Assembly (NCBI GenBank): GCA_018821435.1
Contig: JAHJME010000019.1
Span: 62,001-126,000, forward strand
Direction of reading: 5' to 3'
Length of the DNA stretch: 64,000 nt
Source of the DNA: Alphaproteobacteria bacterium
Lineage (GTDB): Bacteria > Pseudomonadota > Alphaproteobacteria > Caulobacterales > Caulobacteraceae
Shown: piece after piece, positions 8,695 to 16,714 of the stretch
Layout: every line of letters starts with the position of its first letter
Numbering within the stretch: the first letter of the stretch is position 1
Notes under the pieces: generated by a model
Told to the model about the DNA's origin: nothing
Seen by the model: the letters and a program-made list of their open reading frames with translations, nothing else
Database searches by the model: none
Position numbers and translations under genes: made by a program

Positions 8695-9510
8695 ATGCCG
8701 AAATGGATGGCGCTAACGGCGCTGACGATCACCGCGCTGGGCGCCGGCTGGACGACGCTGTCGGCCCAGCCCGCGAGCCCACCGGTGGCGGCGGCGCGAC
8801 CCGGCCTCGTGGCAGGCTATCTGTCGCGCGGCGGAGCGCCCAGCAGCCTCGCGCTGGTGCCGCCGCCGCCGACCGCGGGCTCCTCGGCCCAGGCGCGCGA
8901 CGACGACGGCGCCAAGGCCGCGGTCGCGCTGCACGGGACGCCACGCTGGGACCTGGCGACCCAGGACGCCGACCTGAGCTTCCCCAACGCCGCCGGGACC
9001 TTCTCCTGCGCCCTGGGCGTACCGGTCACCGAGGCCGCCACGCCCAAGCTCTACCAGCTGCTGCGCCGTACCCTGGCTGACTTCGGGCTCTCCACCTATC
9101 CGACCAAGACCAAGTACCAGCGCGCGCGCCCCTTCACGGTCAATGGCGCGCCGATGTGTACGCCGGCGCTGGACGCGGGGTTGCGCAAGGACGGGTCCTA
9201 TCCGTCCGGCCATGCGGCGATCGGCTGGGGTTGGGCGCTGGTCGTGGCCGAAGTCGATCCCGAGCGCGCCGAGGCGATCCTGGCGCGGGGCCGGGCGTTC
9301 AGCGAGAGCCGCATGATCTGCAACGTCCATTGGGCCAGCGACGTCGAGGAGGGCCGGACGATGGCCTCCGCGACCGCCGCGAAGCTCCACGCCCAGGCCG
9401 AGTTTCGCGCCGACGTGGAGGCCGCCCGCGCCGAGGTCGCCGCCGTCCGGGCACAGGGCCTCGCGCCGAACCGCGATTGCGCCAAGGAGGCCGCGCAGCT
9501 GGCGCGCTGA
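8695..9510 (+). CDS. Secreted class A nonspecific acid phosphatase (PAP2 family)
   Basis: 271 residues with an N-terminal signal segment (MPKWMALTALTITALGAGW). All three PAP2 signatures are present: K138-x6-R145-P146 (KTKYQRARP), PSGH at 170-173 and S205-R206-x5-H212-x3-D216 (SRMICNVHWASD). H173 and H212 would be the general acid and the nucleophile. The start is an ATG preceded by GGGGAGG. It probably releases phosphate from organic phosphates in the periplasm. It stands alone after the glycan genes and before copC. Confidence 0.9.
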   Translation: MPKWMALTALTITALGAGWTTLSAQPASPPVAAARPGLVAGYLSRGGAPSSLALVPPPPTAGSSAQARDDDGAKAAVALHGTPRWDLATQDADLSFPNAAGTFSCALGVPVTEAATPKLYQLLRRTLADFGLSTYPTKTKYQRARPFTVNGAPMCTPALDAGLRKDGSYPSGHAAIGWGWALVVAEVDPERAEAILARGRAFSESRMICNVHWASDVEEGRTMASATAAKLHAQAEFRADVEAARAEVAAVRAQGLAPNRDCAKEAAQLAR

Positions 9511-9589
9511 GAGACGCCGTGCCGAACGGTGAGGGCCGTGCGCCCCCGCCGCGTATCTGAGCACAGGACCCTCTACAGCGAGATCAGAT

Positions 9590-9952
9590 ATGCGTCGCAG
9601 ACCTGTCACCATGGCCCTGGCCGCCGCGGCCGCCTTGCTCCTGGCGGGGGAAGCCGCGGCGCATGCCAAGCTGGTGACCTCCAACCCCGTGGCGAACGCC
9701 ACGGTGGCGGCGCCGAAGACGATCACGCTGACGTTCAACGAGAAGCTGGCGCCGGCTTTCTCGGGCTTCGAGCTCGTCATGGTTGGGCACAATATGAAGG
9801 TCGCCGTGAAGACCGCCGTCTCGAAGGACGGCCTGACGATCACCGGCACGCCGCAGGGTCCGCTCATGGCCGGCGTCTATAAGATCACCTGGCACGCGGC
9901 GTCGGCCGACGGCCACCGGATGACCGGCGACGTGGCGTTCAAGGTCGGCTGA
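9590..9952 (+). CDS. copC: CopC-family periplasmic copper-binding protein
   Basis: 120 residues with a signal peptide ending near AAAHAKL. The mature protein begins with the copper-liganding histidine (HAKLVTSNPVANA), followed by the beta-barrel motif TITLTFNEKLAPAFSGFEL and the late WHAASADGHRMTGDVAF block with a further Asp-His pair. CopC proteins bind copper in the periplasm and pass it to CopD. The copD start lies three bases beyond the stop, so the two form an operon. Confidence 0.9.
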   Translation: MRRRPVTMALAAAAALLLAGEAAAHAKLVTSNPVANATVAAPKTITLTFNEKLAPAFSGFELVMVGHNMKVAVKTAVSKDGLTITGTPQGPLMAGVYKITWHAASADGHRMTGDVAFKVG

Positions 9953-9955
9953 CCC

Positions 9956-10873
9956 TTGCTGGAGCCTGTGGTCATCGCCCTCAGGCTCGCGCAGTACGTC
10001 GGCGCGGCGATCCTCTTCGGATCCGCGCTGTTCGCGCTCTTTGCCTTACCGGCCGGTGTCGTCCGGGCGGGTTGGCCCCGGACGTTGCTCGCCGCCGCAG
10101 CGGGCCTGCTGACCCTCTCCACCGTTGCCGGCGTCGTGGCCCAGACCGCGATGATGGCCGGCTCCTGGTCGCAGGGCCTGAACGTCAGCGCCCTGAGTTT
10201 CGTGGTGACGGAAACCGGCCTTGGCCGCGCCGGGGCGGCGCGGGCGATCCTGGCGCTGGTCGCATTGGGCGTGCTTCTGGCGCGACGGCCGGCGCGCCCG
10301 GACCTGATCGGGATCGTGGCCTTGGGCGGCCTCGCCTGCGTCAGCCTCGCATGGATGGGGCACGGCGCGGCCACCGAAGGTCCCGGCGCGCGCCTCCATC
10401 TATTGAGCGACATCCTGCACGTCCTGGCCGCCGGCGTCTGGATCGGGGCCCTGGTCGGCTTTCTGGCCCTGTTCCATCGGCGCGAGACCACGGCGGAGGC
10501 GACCGCGATCCAGCTCGGCGCCCTGGAAGGATTCGCCGGCGTGGGGTCGGTCCTCGTGGCGGTGCTGGTGGCCACCGGCCTGGTGAACAGCTGGTTCCTC
10601 GTGGGACCCACTCGGCTGCAAGGCCTGTGGACCACGCCCTATGGACAGCTCCTGCTGCTCAAGCTCGCGCTGTTCGCCGGCATGCTGGCGTTCGCGGCGG
10701 CCAATCGGTTCCGGCTGACGCCGGCGCTCGCCGCCGCGCAGCGAAGGGGCGCCGCCACGGGTCACGCCGTGACCCGCCTGTGCCGGAGCCTGGCGCTCGA
10801 GACCGCCGTGGCGTTCGCCATCCTGCTGGTGGTGGCTTGGCTCGGGACCCTGGCGCCGGTCTCGGCCGCGTGA
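9956..10873 (+). CDS. copD: CopD-family copper homeostasis membrane protein
   Basis: 305 residues, almost entirely hydrophobic, with about eight predicted membrane spans. The CopD signature appears as HLLSDILHVLAAGVWIGAL (histidines for copper) with further WMGHGAATEG and TTPYGQLLLLKLALFAGML segments. A TTG at 9956 or a GTG at 9968 could be the start; the TTG is given because it lies right behind copC. It probably moves copper across the inner membrane together with CopC. It converges with the anchor-protein gene that ends 8 bases downstream. Confidence 0.85.
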   Translation: MLEPVVIALRLAQYVGAAILFGSALFALFALPAGVVRAGWPRTLLAAAAGLLTLSTVAGVVAQTAMMAGSWSQGLNVSALSFVVTETGLGRAGAARAILALVALGVLLARRPARPDLIGIVALGGLACVSLAWMGHGAATEGPGARLHLLSDILHVLAAGVWIGALVGFLALFHRRETTAEATAIQLGALEGFAGVGSVLVAVLVATGLVNSWFLVGPTRLQGLWTTPYGQLLLLKLALFAGMLAFAAANRFRLTPALAAAQRRGAATGHAVTRLCRSLALETAVAFAILLVVAWLGTLAPVSAA

Positions 10874-10880
10874 CGCGCGC

Positions 10881-11552
10881 CTAGGGGAGCCCCACCGACG
10901 GGGGCGCGACGGGTTGGATGCCGGCGAGGTTGCCCTCCTGGCCGCCCGGAACGAGCTGATAGAAACCCGAGAGCTTCAAGCGGATCTTGATCGGGCGATC
11001 GGAGCGGTTGCGGAAGTACCAGCCGTGGATCCCGTCGACGGGGGCGACCAGCGATCCATTGGCCTGGGACCCGCTGCTCTTCTCGTAGTCGGCGACGGTG
11101 ACCTCGCCGCCCGACGCCATCGCAACGGTATGCCCGTGGAAGTCGAACATGAGATCCTCCGGGATCTGCAGACCCTCGGCCCGCCAGCCGTAGACGAGCG
11201 TCGCCCCCTTCGGCAGGCGGACCTTGAATTCCAGCGTATTGCGGCGGCCTTCGTCGCCGTCCGCCGCCAGCGGAATCTCGAAAGTGTCAGACCGGAATGC
11301 CACCGGCTCCCGCCGCGCCGAGGGCCCCGTGGCCGCGTCGGCCGACACGGCGACTTCCTTCGGCGCCCACAGGCGCGACAGTCCCGTGGCGCGGCCCAGA
11401 CCCAGCGGATCCTGGTTGTATTCGGCCGGCAGGACGGCGGCGAAGACGATGACCGCGGCGACCAGCAGCGCGCCGCCGGTCGAGAGCAGCAGGGTGCGCT
11501 TCGGCGGCGACGTGGGATCGAGCTCGTCCCGCGGAGGTTTGGCGTCCGACAT
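10881..11552 (-). CDS. Membrane-anchored periplasmic protein linked to HupE
   Basis: 223 residues. The start is the ATG at 11552 that overlaps the hupE-like stop in a TGATG, not the longer frame upstream. One N-terminal membrane span (TLLLSTGGALLVAAVIVFAA) is followed by a periplasmic domain containing LEFKVRLPKGATLVYGWRA and FDFHGHTVA, then GWYFRNRSDRPIKIRL near the end. I recall such proteins being annotated as transmembrane anchor proteins beside HupE/UreJ genes. The FHGH and DFHGH residues could bind metal. It is the last gene of the minus-strand locus starting at the TonB receptor. Confidence 0.65.
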   Translation of the reverse strand: MSDAKPPRDELDPTSPPKRTLLLSTGGALLVAAVIVFAAVLPAEYNQDPLGLGRATGLSRLWAPKEVAVSADAATGPSARREPVAFRSDTFEIPLAADGDEGRRNTLEFKVRLPKGATLVYGWRAEGLQIPEDLMFDFHGHTVAMASGGEVTVADYEKSSGSQANGSLVAPVDGIHGWYFRNRSDRPIKIRLKLSGFYQLVPGGQEGNLAGIQPVAPPSVGLP

Positions 11553-12271
11553 CAGCTCGGGGCTCCATAGACCAGGCCGCCAAGTTGGAAGCCGATGAGG
11601 ACAAACCCCGCCACCATGATCACGAGGTTGGCGGCGGTGGACATGCGGCGATAGCCCGGCAGGCTGCGCCACAGGAGGATCAACGCGAACATCAGGGTGA
11701 GCGCGATCATCTGCCCGATCTCCACGCCGACGTTGAACGACAGCATGTTGATCAGCAGGCCGTTCGCCGGCAGCTCCAGCGCCTGCAGCTTGGTCGCCAG
11801 GCCGAAGCCGTGGATCAACCCGAAGCCGAACACCGCGACCCGCGGATTGGGCTGGACCCCGAACAGGGTCCGGAAGCCGCCCAGATTGTCGAAAGCCTTG
11901 TAGGCCACCGATAGCCCGATCACGGCGTCGACCAGATGGGCGTTCACCTCGATCCGCCCGAGCACTCCGGCCAGCAGGGTCAGCGAGTGCCCGACCGAGA
12001 ACAGGGTCACGTAGAGCGCGACGTCCTTCATCCGGTAGAGGAAGAAGATGACGCCCAGCAGGAACAGCAGGTGGTCGTACCCCGTCACCATGTGCTTGGC
12101 GCCGAGGTAGAGGAACGGGACGATATCGGGCCCGGTGGTCGCGGCCACGAAGGCCGCATCCTTTCCGCCAAGGCCGTGGGCCGCGGCCGCGCCGGCCGCC
12201 GCCAGCGCGAACAGGATGGCGGGCGCGGCCAACGTCCAGCGCGAGGGCCGCGAGGGCGGGACAGGCCTCAT
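11552..12271 (-). CDS. HupE/UreJ-family membrane protein (putative metal permease)
   Basis: 239 residues with six to seven membrane spans. Diagnostic pieces are the GYDHLLFLLGVIFFLYR block, the FSVGHSLTLLAG block and GFGLIHGFGLATKL, whose histidines and aspartate resemble the nickel/cobalt-binding motifs of HupE/UreJ. Known members import Ni or Co; others sit in copper clusters, so the metal is not fixed. An N-terminal signal-like segment ending AAAAHGLGG is typical. It follows the small exported protein by 37 bases and overlaps the next gene. Confidence 0.8.
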   Translation of the reverse strand: MRPVPPSRPSRWTLAAPAILFALAAAGAAAAHGLGGKDAAFVAATTGPDIVPFLYLGAKHMVTGYDHLLFLLGVIFFLYRMKDVALYVTLFSVGHSLTLLAGVLGRIEVNAHLVDAVIGLSVAYKAFDNLGGFRTLFGVQPNPRVAVFGFGLIHGFGLATKLQALELPANGLLINMLSFNVGVEIGQMIALTLMFALILLWRSLPGYRRMSTAANLVIMVAGFVLIGFQLGGLVYGAPS

Positions 12272-12308
12272 GGGACGACCGGGCCGTGGCGGAGCGACGC
12301 GGCGTCGG

Positions 12309-12626
12309 TCACTTCTTGCCGGCCGCCGGCGGGTTGATGGTGACGTCGATCGCCACCAGATCGGCGAGGCTGTCGCCGAAGCCCAGCGCCTTGACCGATT
12401 GGCCGACCTTCACGGTCGCCGGGGTCACGCGCTTGCCGGCCAGGACGACGCGGGTGTTGCCGTCGACCTCCAGGGTGACGAGCTTCCCCTCCTTCGTCCG
12501 GAGCTGGATCGTCTTGGCGGTCACGGCCGTGACCTGGCCCGCGACCTCCAGTTCGTCGTGCGCCACGGCCGGGGCGGCGGCGAGGAGCGCCGAGACGGCG
12601 GCGAGGGGCAGAAGGAACTTGCGCAT
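12309..12626 (-). CDS. Small exported DUF5666-like protein
   Basis: 105 residues. The ATG at 12626 is chosen because a GGAG lies six bases in front of it; the frame extends 14 residues further upstream without a better site. A cleaved signal peptide (MRKFLLPLAAVSALLAAAPAVAHD) precedes an all-beta domain (VAGQVTAVTAKTIQLRTKEGK, VTPATVKVGQSVKALGFGD). This resembles the OB-like DUF5666 fold of periplasmic proteins. It sits between the regulator gene and the HupE gene, so a role in the same metal system is inferred. Confidence 0.6.
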   Translation of the reverse strand: MRKFLLPLAAVSALLAAAPAVAHDELEVAGQVTAVTAKTIQLRTKEGKLVTLEVDGNTRVVLAGKRVTPATVKVGQSVKALGFGDSLADLVAIDVTINPPAAGKK

Positions 12627-12669
12627 GGAGAACTCCGGAAGGGGGTTGAGCGGTTGGGCGGCGGTCATG

Positions 12670-13407
12670 TCAGGCGGGCGGTGAGCTGGACCGCGGCGCG
12701 AACCGGGCCACGAGGTCGTAGGCGTCGCCGGGGAACGTCATCCGCACGTGGGTGATCTTGTCCCCGACCCGCCACGTCCGTCGCTCGACGACGAGACAGG
12801 CCGTCGTCGGTTCGATCTGAAGGATCGTCGCCGTCTGGCGCGGCACGTTGACCGCGCTGATCCGATGCTCGGCCTCGGTCCAGGCCACATGGGCGAGCAG
12901 CCAGCTGTTCGGCGGCATGTCGGCGAAGTCGACGCGTTCGGCCTCCGGCACCGAATCCAGGTTGATCAGCCGTTCCTCCAGCGCGAAGGGCCGGCCGCCC
13001 GAGCGGTGCAGGCACCGCAGCACCAGCACGTCGGCGCCGGCGGACAGGTCCAGCGCCTCCAGTTCGCGGCGGGTGGCGGCGCGCGCCTTCCGGGAGAGCA
13101 ATTCGTATCCATAGGGCTCCCCGCGGGAGGTCACCTCGGCGGCGATGTCGGGGACGTCCAGCACCACGGAGTGGATGCGCGGCCGGGCGACGAAGGTCCC
13201 CGCCTTGCGGCGGCGTTCGATCAGGCCCGAATCGGCCAGCGGCTCGAGGGCGCGGTTCACCGTCATCCGCGAGCAGCCGTATTCGACCATCAGCTCGTGC
13301 TCGAACGGGATACGGTGGCCCGGCGGCCAGGCGCCCGACAGGATGCGTTCCGAGACGTCGGCGCGGATTCGCCGGAGCAGCGAGGGTTCGGGCGAGGCGG
13401 GCGTCAT
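12670..13407 (-). CDS. GntR-family regulator of HutC type (UTRA effector domain)
   Basis: 245 residues from the ATG at 13407; a GTG at 13428 would add seven. Residues about 10-75 form a winged helix with the HutC-like signature IPFEHELMVEYGCSRMTVNRA and GLIERRRKAGTFVA. Residues about 90-240 are a UTRA domain with the HutC-typical pieces HSVVLDVPDI, RGEPYGYELLSRKAR and TEAEHRISAVN. HutC normally represses histidine-use genes and binds urocanate, but no hut genes are in the window. Here it lies inside the TonB/PepSY/HupE locus, and a HutC-type operator precedes the receptor gene. Confidence 0.85.
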   Translation of the reverse strand: MTPASPEPSLLRRIRADVSERILSGAWPPGHRIPFEHELMVEYGCSRMTVNRALEPLADSGLIERRRKAGTFVARPRIHSVVLDVPDIAAEVTSRGEPYGYELLSRKARAATRRELEALDLSAGADVLVLRCLHRSGGRPFALEERLINLDSVPEAERVDFADMPPNSWLLAHVAWTEAEHRISAVNVPRQTATILQIEPTTACLVVERRTWRVGDKITHVRMTFPGDAYDLVARFAPRSSSPPA

Positions 13408-13429
13408 GGGAAGCGCGCTCTCCCCCACC

Positions 13430-14164
13430 CTACGGCTCCCGGCGCGCGCGTCGGCCGGACCAGCGGTCGAAAGGACCGGTGAGCCACGCCACGTCGGATG
13501 AGCGGAAGCTGCGGAACAACAGGATCAGGCCGCTGAGGGCGAGCCAGGTCACGCCACTGGCCACGGTGACGATCAGCGGGTGATTGAAGCTCTCACGGGC
13601 CGTGTAGTCCATGATGTGGAACATCCAGGCGATGTCCCAGAGCCGCGACGCATCGGTCTTGGCGCCCAGCACCTCGCCGGTGGCGCGAGAGACGAACAGG
13701 GCCGTGTGCGCATCGTCGGCATAGGCCACCCGCCAGACGGGTCGCGCCATCTTCCGCGTCTCGTAGGTGACGGCCTCGACGAGGTCCACGCGCGCCACGG
13801 GGGCGGCCCCGGCATAGCGCCCCGTCGCGAGCGTGCGCGCCAGGGCCGCGTCGACCTCGAACGGACGCGCGGTCTCGGCGTCAATCAGGCGGACCCCGTC
13901 CGCCGTCGAGGCCTTATAGACCCAGCGGTCGAACAGCGGCTTCAGCTCGAGTTTGACGATCGGCGCGCCGACCGCCGCCTGGACCGTCGCCAGCGGCGCC
14001 GGCGCCGGGCCGGACGTGAGCTGCGCGACCGGCAGGAGGGCGTGCTCGCCACTGACCTGGTGGTGGTCGATCAGCGCCATCACCGCGCCGCTCAGCGCCC
14101 AGATCAGGAGCTGCAGGCCCAGGACCAGGCCGAACCATTTGTGGAGGGTGCGGATGAGGAACAT
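13430..14164 (-). CDS. PepSY-domain membrane protein
   Basis: 244 residues starting at the ATG at 14164 (MFLIRTLHKWFGLVLGLQL), since the longer frame upstream reads through the previous gene. It has an N-terminal span, a periplasmic PepSY-like region (PVWRVAYADDAHTALFVSRA with TGEVLGAK) and a C-terminal span. Histidines in HKW and WMFHIMDY occur in matching places in the neighbouring PepSY protein, like the heme-binding positions of PepSY reductases. It starts five bases after the stop of its paralogue. A role in metal-chelate reduction at the inner membrane is inferred. Confidence 0.75.
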   Translation of the reverse strand: MFLIRTLHKWFGLVLGLQLLIWALSGAVMALIDHHQVSGEHALLPVAQLTSGPAPAPLATVQAAVGAPIVKLELKPLFDRWVYKASTADGVRLIDAETARPFEVDAALARTLATGRYAGAAPVARVDLVEAVTYETRKMARPVWRVAYADDAHTALFVSRATGEVLGAKTDASRLWDIAWMFHIMDYTARESFNHPLIVTVASGVTWLALSGLILLFRSFRSSDVAWLTGPFDRWSGRRARREP

Positions 14165-14169
14165 GGGCG

Positions 14170-14877
14170 TCAGGCCGGCTTCCGCGGGCGGCGTCGGCGA
14201 CGGAAGCTGTAGAGCAGCAGCCAGGCCCCGGTGAGCGAGCCGGCGAAGGCCATCCACGTCGCGATGCGGATCAGGACGTTGTTCACGTCGGACCGGTTCT
14301 CATAGTCCATGATGTGGAACATCCAGAGGAAGTCGTAGGTGCGCCACAGGTCGTGGCGGCGCGCCACGAGCTCGCCCGTGAACGGCGAGATGTAGAAGGT
14401 GGGCCGCCAGGCGCCTTCGAACTCCACGCGCCAGAGCGGCAGGGGTCGGGTCTGAATCTCGGTGGGCGGGTTGTTCGTCAGGAGGTCCGCGCCGACGATC
14501 TCGCCCCGCTCGGCGAACAGCGCCTTCGCCCGCGCCCGCGCGCCGGCCTCATCGAGCGGCGAAAGGCGCTGGCCGGTCTTCGCGTCGAACAGCGCCTTGC
14601 CGCTCGCGGCGTCGACCACATAGACCGGACGGCCCAGCTGGGTCTCCAGCCTGGCGCTCTTCAGCCCGGGCGCGAAGTGGGCCAGATGGCCGGGCTCGAC
14701 CAGGCCGGCCAGCGCGATCGCCGGCGCGGGCGCCGGCCGCACCAGCCGGTCGCCATGGATGATGTCGATGTGGACGGCCGCCATGTAGAGGCCGCTGACC
14801 GTCCAGAAGACGGCCTGGATCGCGATGATGAGGCCGAGCCACTTGTGGGTGGTCCGCGCCAGGGCGGGCAAACGCAT
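14170..14877 (-). CDS. PepSY-domain membrane protein (paralogue of the next gene)
   Basis: 235 residues. It shares with the gene at 13430-14164 the TTHKWLGLIIAIQAVFW start, the PLWRVEFEGAWRPTFYISPF plus TGELVARR PepSY core and the LWMFHIMDYENRSDVNN motif before the last span. It ends in a very basic tail (RRRRRPRKPA). Two consecutive PepSY genes suggest a heteromeric membrane complex. I infer an electron-transfer or reductase partner role for the TonB system. Sixty-seven bases separate it from the upstream protease gene. Confidence 0.75.
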   Translation of the reverse strand: MRLPALARTTHKWLGLIIAIQAVFWTVSGLYMAAVHIDIIHGDRLVRPAPAPAIALAGLVEPGHLAHFAPGLKSARLETQLGRPVYVVDAASGKALFDAKTGQRLSPLDEAGARARAKALFAERGEIVGADLLTNNPPTEIQTRPLPLWRVEFEGAWRPTFYISPFTGELVARRHDLWRTYDFLWMFHIMDYENRSDVNNVLIRIATWMAFAGSLTGAWLLLYSFRRRRRPRKPA

Positions 14878-14944
14878 TTACGGTCCTGATCGTCGGTTCG
14901 TTGGCGACCCGGTTAGACGCCGGCGCCGCAGAGGCTGACGGTGG

Positions 14945-15958
14945 TCACCAGTTCGGATCCATGTTGGCCACGCCCGGGAAGCGCACGACTTTGTCGCCGT
15001 AGAGCGGGTCGTAGTAGTGGCCGCCGTCCTTGTAGTCCGGGTTCCATTGCTTGGTCCCGTTCGGCCGCAGTCGGTACAGATACGGCGACAGCAGCAGGCG
15101 TTCGAGGTGCCAGCGCCCTTCCGCGCCGGAGGGAATGTCCTCCCCCGCGCCGTACAGCATCAGGCCGCCATCGGCGTAGACCTCGTGCGCCGGCCCGGTG
15201 GTCTTGTACTCGTGACTGACGTTCATGACCTTGTGCCCGATTTCATGGGCGACGGTCCGTCGGGCCCGGCTGGGCGTGGAAAGGTTGTCGAGGGTGATCA
15301 CGCCGCGATAGGCCCGCGGGATCGTGCCGTAATAGGAGTAGGACGGGAACGAAAGGCCCCCCGTCCGCACCATCTTGACGGTCCAGTTCCGGCCATCCGA
15401 CCGGTCCAGGAACGGCATGATCACGTCCTGCAAGGCCACGAGGTAGATGGTGCGGTCGCTGTCCTTCCGCGGCTCGATCATGCTCTCGAACGCGCGGCGC
15501 GCCATGTCCGTCAACTCGCTCGGATGGCGCGTATTGCCCTCGTACATATTGATGTACTCGGTGTCGGGGATGCGCGGGATCTCGTTGGCCTGGATCGCCA
15601 GGAACCGCGGGTCGATGGCGCCGGTCTTGAAGGCGACCAGGTTGATCTGCACGCCCGTCGGCCGATAGATCTCCTTCGCCGCGCGAAGGCCTTCCAGCAT
15701 CTGCGCCGCCGTCAGCTTGTTGAACGTCGGGTCGAAGTTCGAGGGGATGTAGACGACGACATCCATCGTCGGCTTGCCCGCGACCAGGTCCTTGTTGAAG
15801 GCCGCGAGATCGACCGATTCGACGGCCTTCCAGGCGACCGGCTTTACGGGTTTCGCCGAGGGCTGCGCCATGGCGGGCGACAGCGCGACGCCTTGGAGGA
15901 TCAGCGCCGCCAACGCCGCCAGCAGAGCGCGTGACCTGTGCACGGTGGACCGTGCCAT
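14945..15958 (-). CDS. Exported HEXXH zinc metalloprotease-like protein
   Basis: 337 residues from the ATG at 15958, which overlaps the cupin stop as TGATG. A signal peptide covers residues 1-31 (ALLAALAALILQGVALSPAMA). The zinc site is HEIGH at 238-242, with a further histidine at 249 in NVSHEYK. The third His is seven residues after the second, not six as in metzincins, so it is not a standard metzincin. A DxxVVYIPSNFDPTF region and a conserved EIYRPTGVQINLV block precede it. It probably acts in the periplasm or outside; its substrate is unknown. Confidence 0.7.
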   Translation of the reverse strand: MARSTVHRSRALLAALAALILQGVALSPAMAQPSAKPVKPVAWKAVESVDLAAFNKDLVAGKPTMDVVVYIPSNFDPTFNKLTAAQMLEGLRAAKEIYRPTGVQINLVAFKTGAIDPRFLAIQANEIPRIPDTEYINMYEGNTRHPSELTDMARRAFESMIEPRKDSDRTIYLVALQDVIMPFLDRSDGRNWTVKMVRTGGLSFPSYSYYGTIPRAYRGVITLDNLSTPSRARRTVAHEIGHKVMNVSHEYKTTGPAHEVYADGGLMLYGAGEDIPSGAEGRWHLERLLLSPYLYRLRPNGTKQWNPDYKDGGHYYDPLYGDKVVRFPGVANMDPNW

Positions 15959-16593
15959 CACGGCTTGATCTTCAGGACGGCGTCGAAGTTCGGGTTGACG
16001 CTGCGGGCATAGGCGATCGCCGGGTCGTCGGACTTCAGCTCGCTGTAGTAGAAGGGCGAGCCGGCCTTGCGATCCTTGTCGACCGCCGACTGCATCGCCT
16101 TGATGCCGCGATTGAAGATGTCGTAGTTGTCGTTGCCGCCCTTCGGCTTGACCACCAGCAACAGGGCGGGCTCGTTGAACGGCGCTTCCCAGCCGGTCGG
16201 CATCTTGTCGCCGAAGCGGAACAGGGTGCCAGCCTGCATCACCTGGCGCTTGCCTTCGCTGGCCAGCACCCACTTGCCGCGCACCGTGTAGATGATGCTG
16301 CCGATGTCGTGCGGGTGTTCGGCGAGGAACATCCCGGGCTGAAGCTCGATGAAGAACGCCCGCGTTTCCTCGGCGAACAGCAACGGGCCGAAGGCGCCCT
16401 CGTGCGTAAGGATGCTCGACGACTTCACGGCGTCCTCGATGTTCGGGATAACCTCGACGTTCGTGGCGAGCTGAACATAGGACGGCGCGATCGCCGTGGC
16501 CGGCACGGTGGTCTTCGGCTTGACCGCCGTCTGTGCAAGCGCCGTCGCCGGAGCCGCCATCGCGAGCGAGATCAGGAGCGCAACTAGCTTCAC
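15958..16593 (-). CDS. Exported cupin-domain protein
   Basis: 211 residues from a GTG at 16593 with AAAGGG nine bases in front; the frame extends far upstream but without coding character. A signal peptide (VKLVALLISLAMAAPATALAQ) is followed by a cupin barrel: motif 1 PGMFLAEHPHDIGSIIYTVRGKW is cut here to its key residues E, H, H and the G of the turn, and motif 2 lies around GTLFRFGDKMPTGWEA. An exported cupin could bind a metal or chelate in the periplasm. It sits directly after the TonB receptor gene. Confidence 0.7.
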   Translation of the reverse strand: MKLVALLISLAMAAPATALAQTAVKPKTTVPATAIAPSYVQLATNVEVIPNIEDAVKSSSILTHEGAFGPLLFAEETRAFFIELQPGMFLAEHPHDIGSIIYTVRGKWVLASEGKRQVMQAGTLFRFGDKMPTGWEAPFNEPALLLVVKPKGGNDNYDIFNRGIKAMQSAVDKDRKAGSPFYYSELKSDDPAIAYARSVNPNFDAVLKIKP

Positions 16594-16714
16594 GTCGATA
16601 CCCTTTCGGTTGTGGGCCGCCGGATCGCGCCCAGACGGGCCGCGGCGGAGAGTTGGGTCGGTCCAGGACGCCGACGGACCGTGGGGTGTCCGCCGGCGCC
16701 TGGCCTGGGGACGG

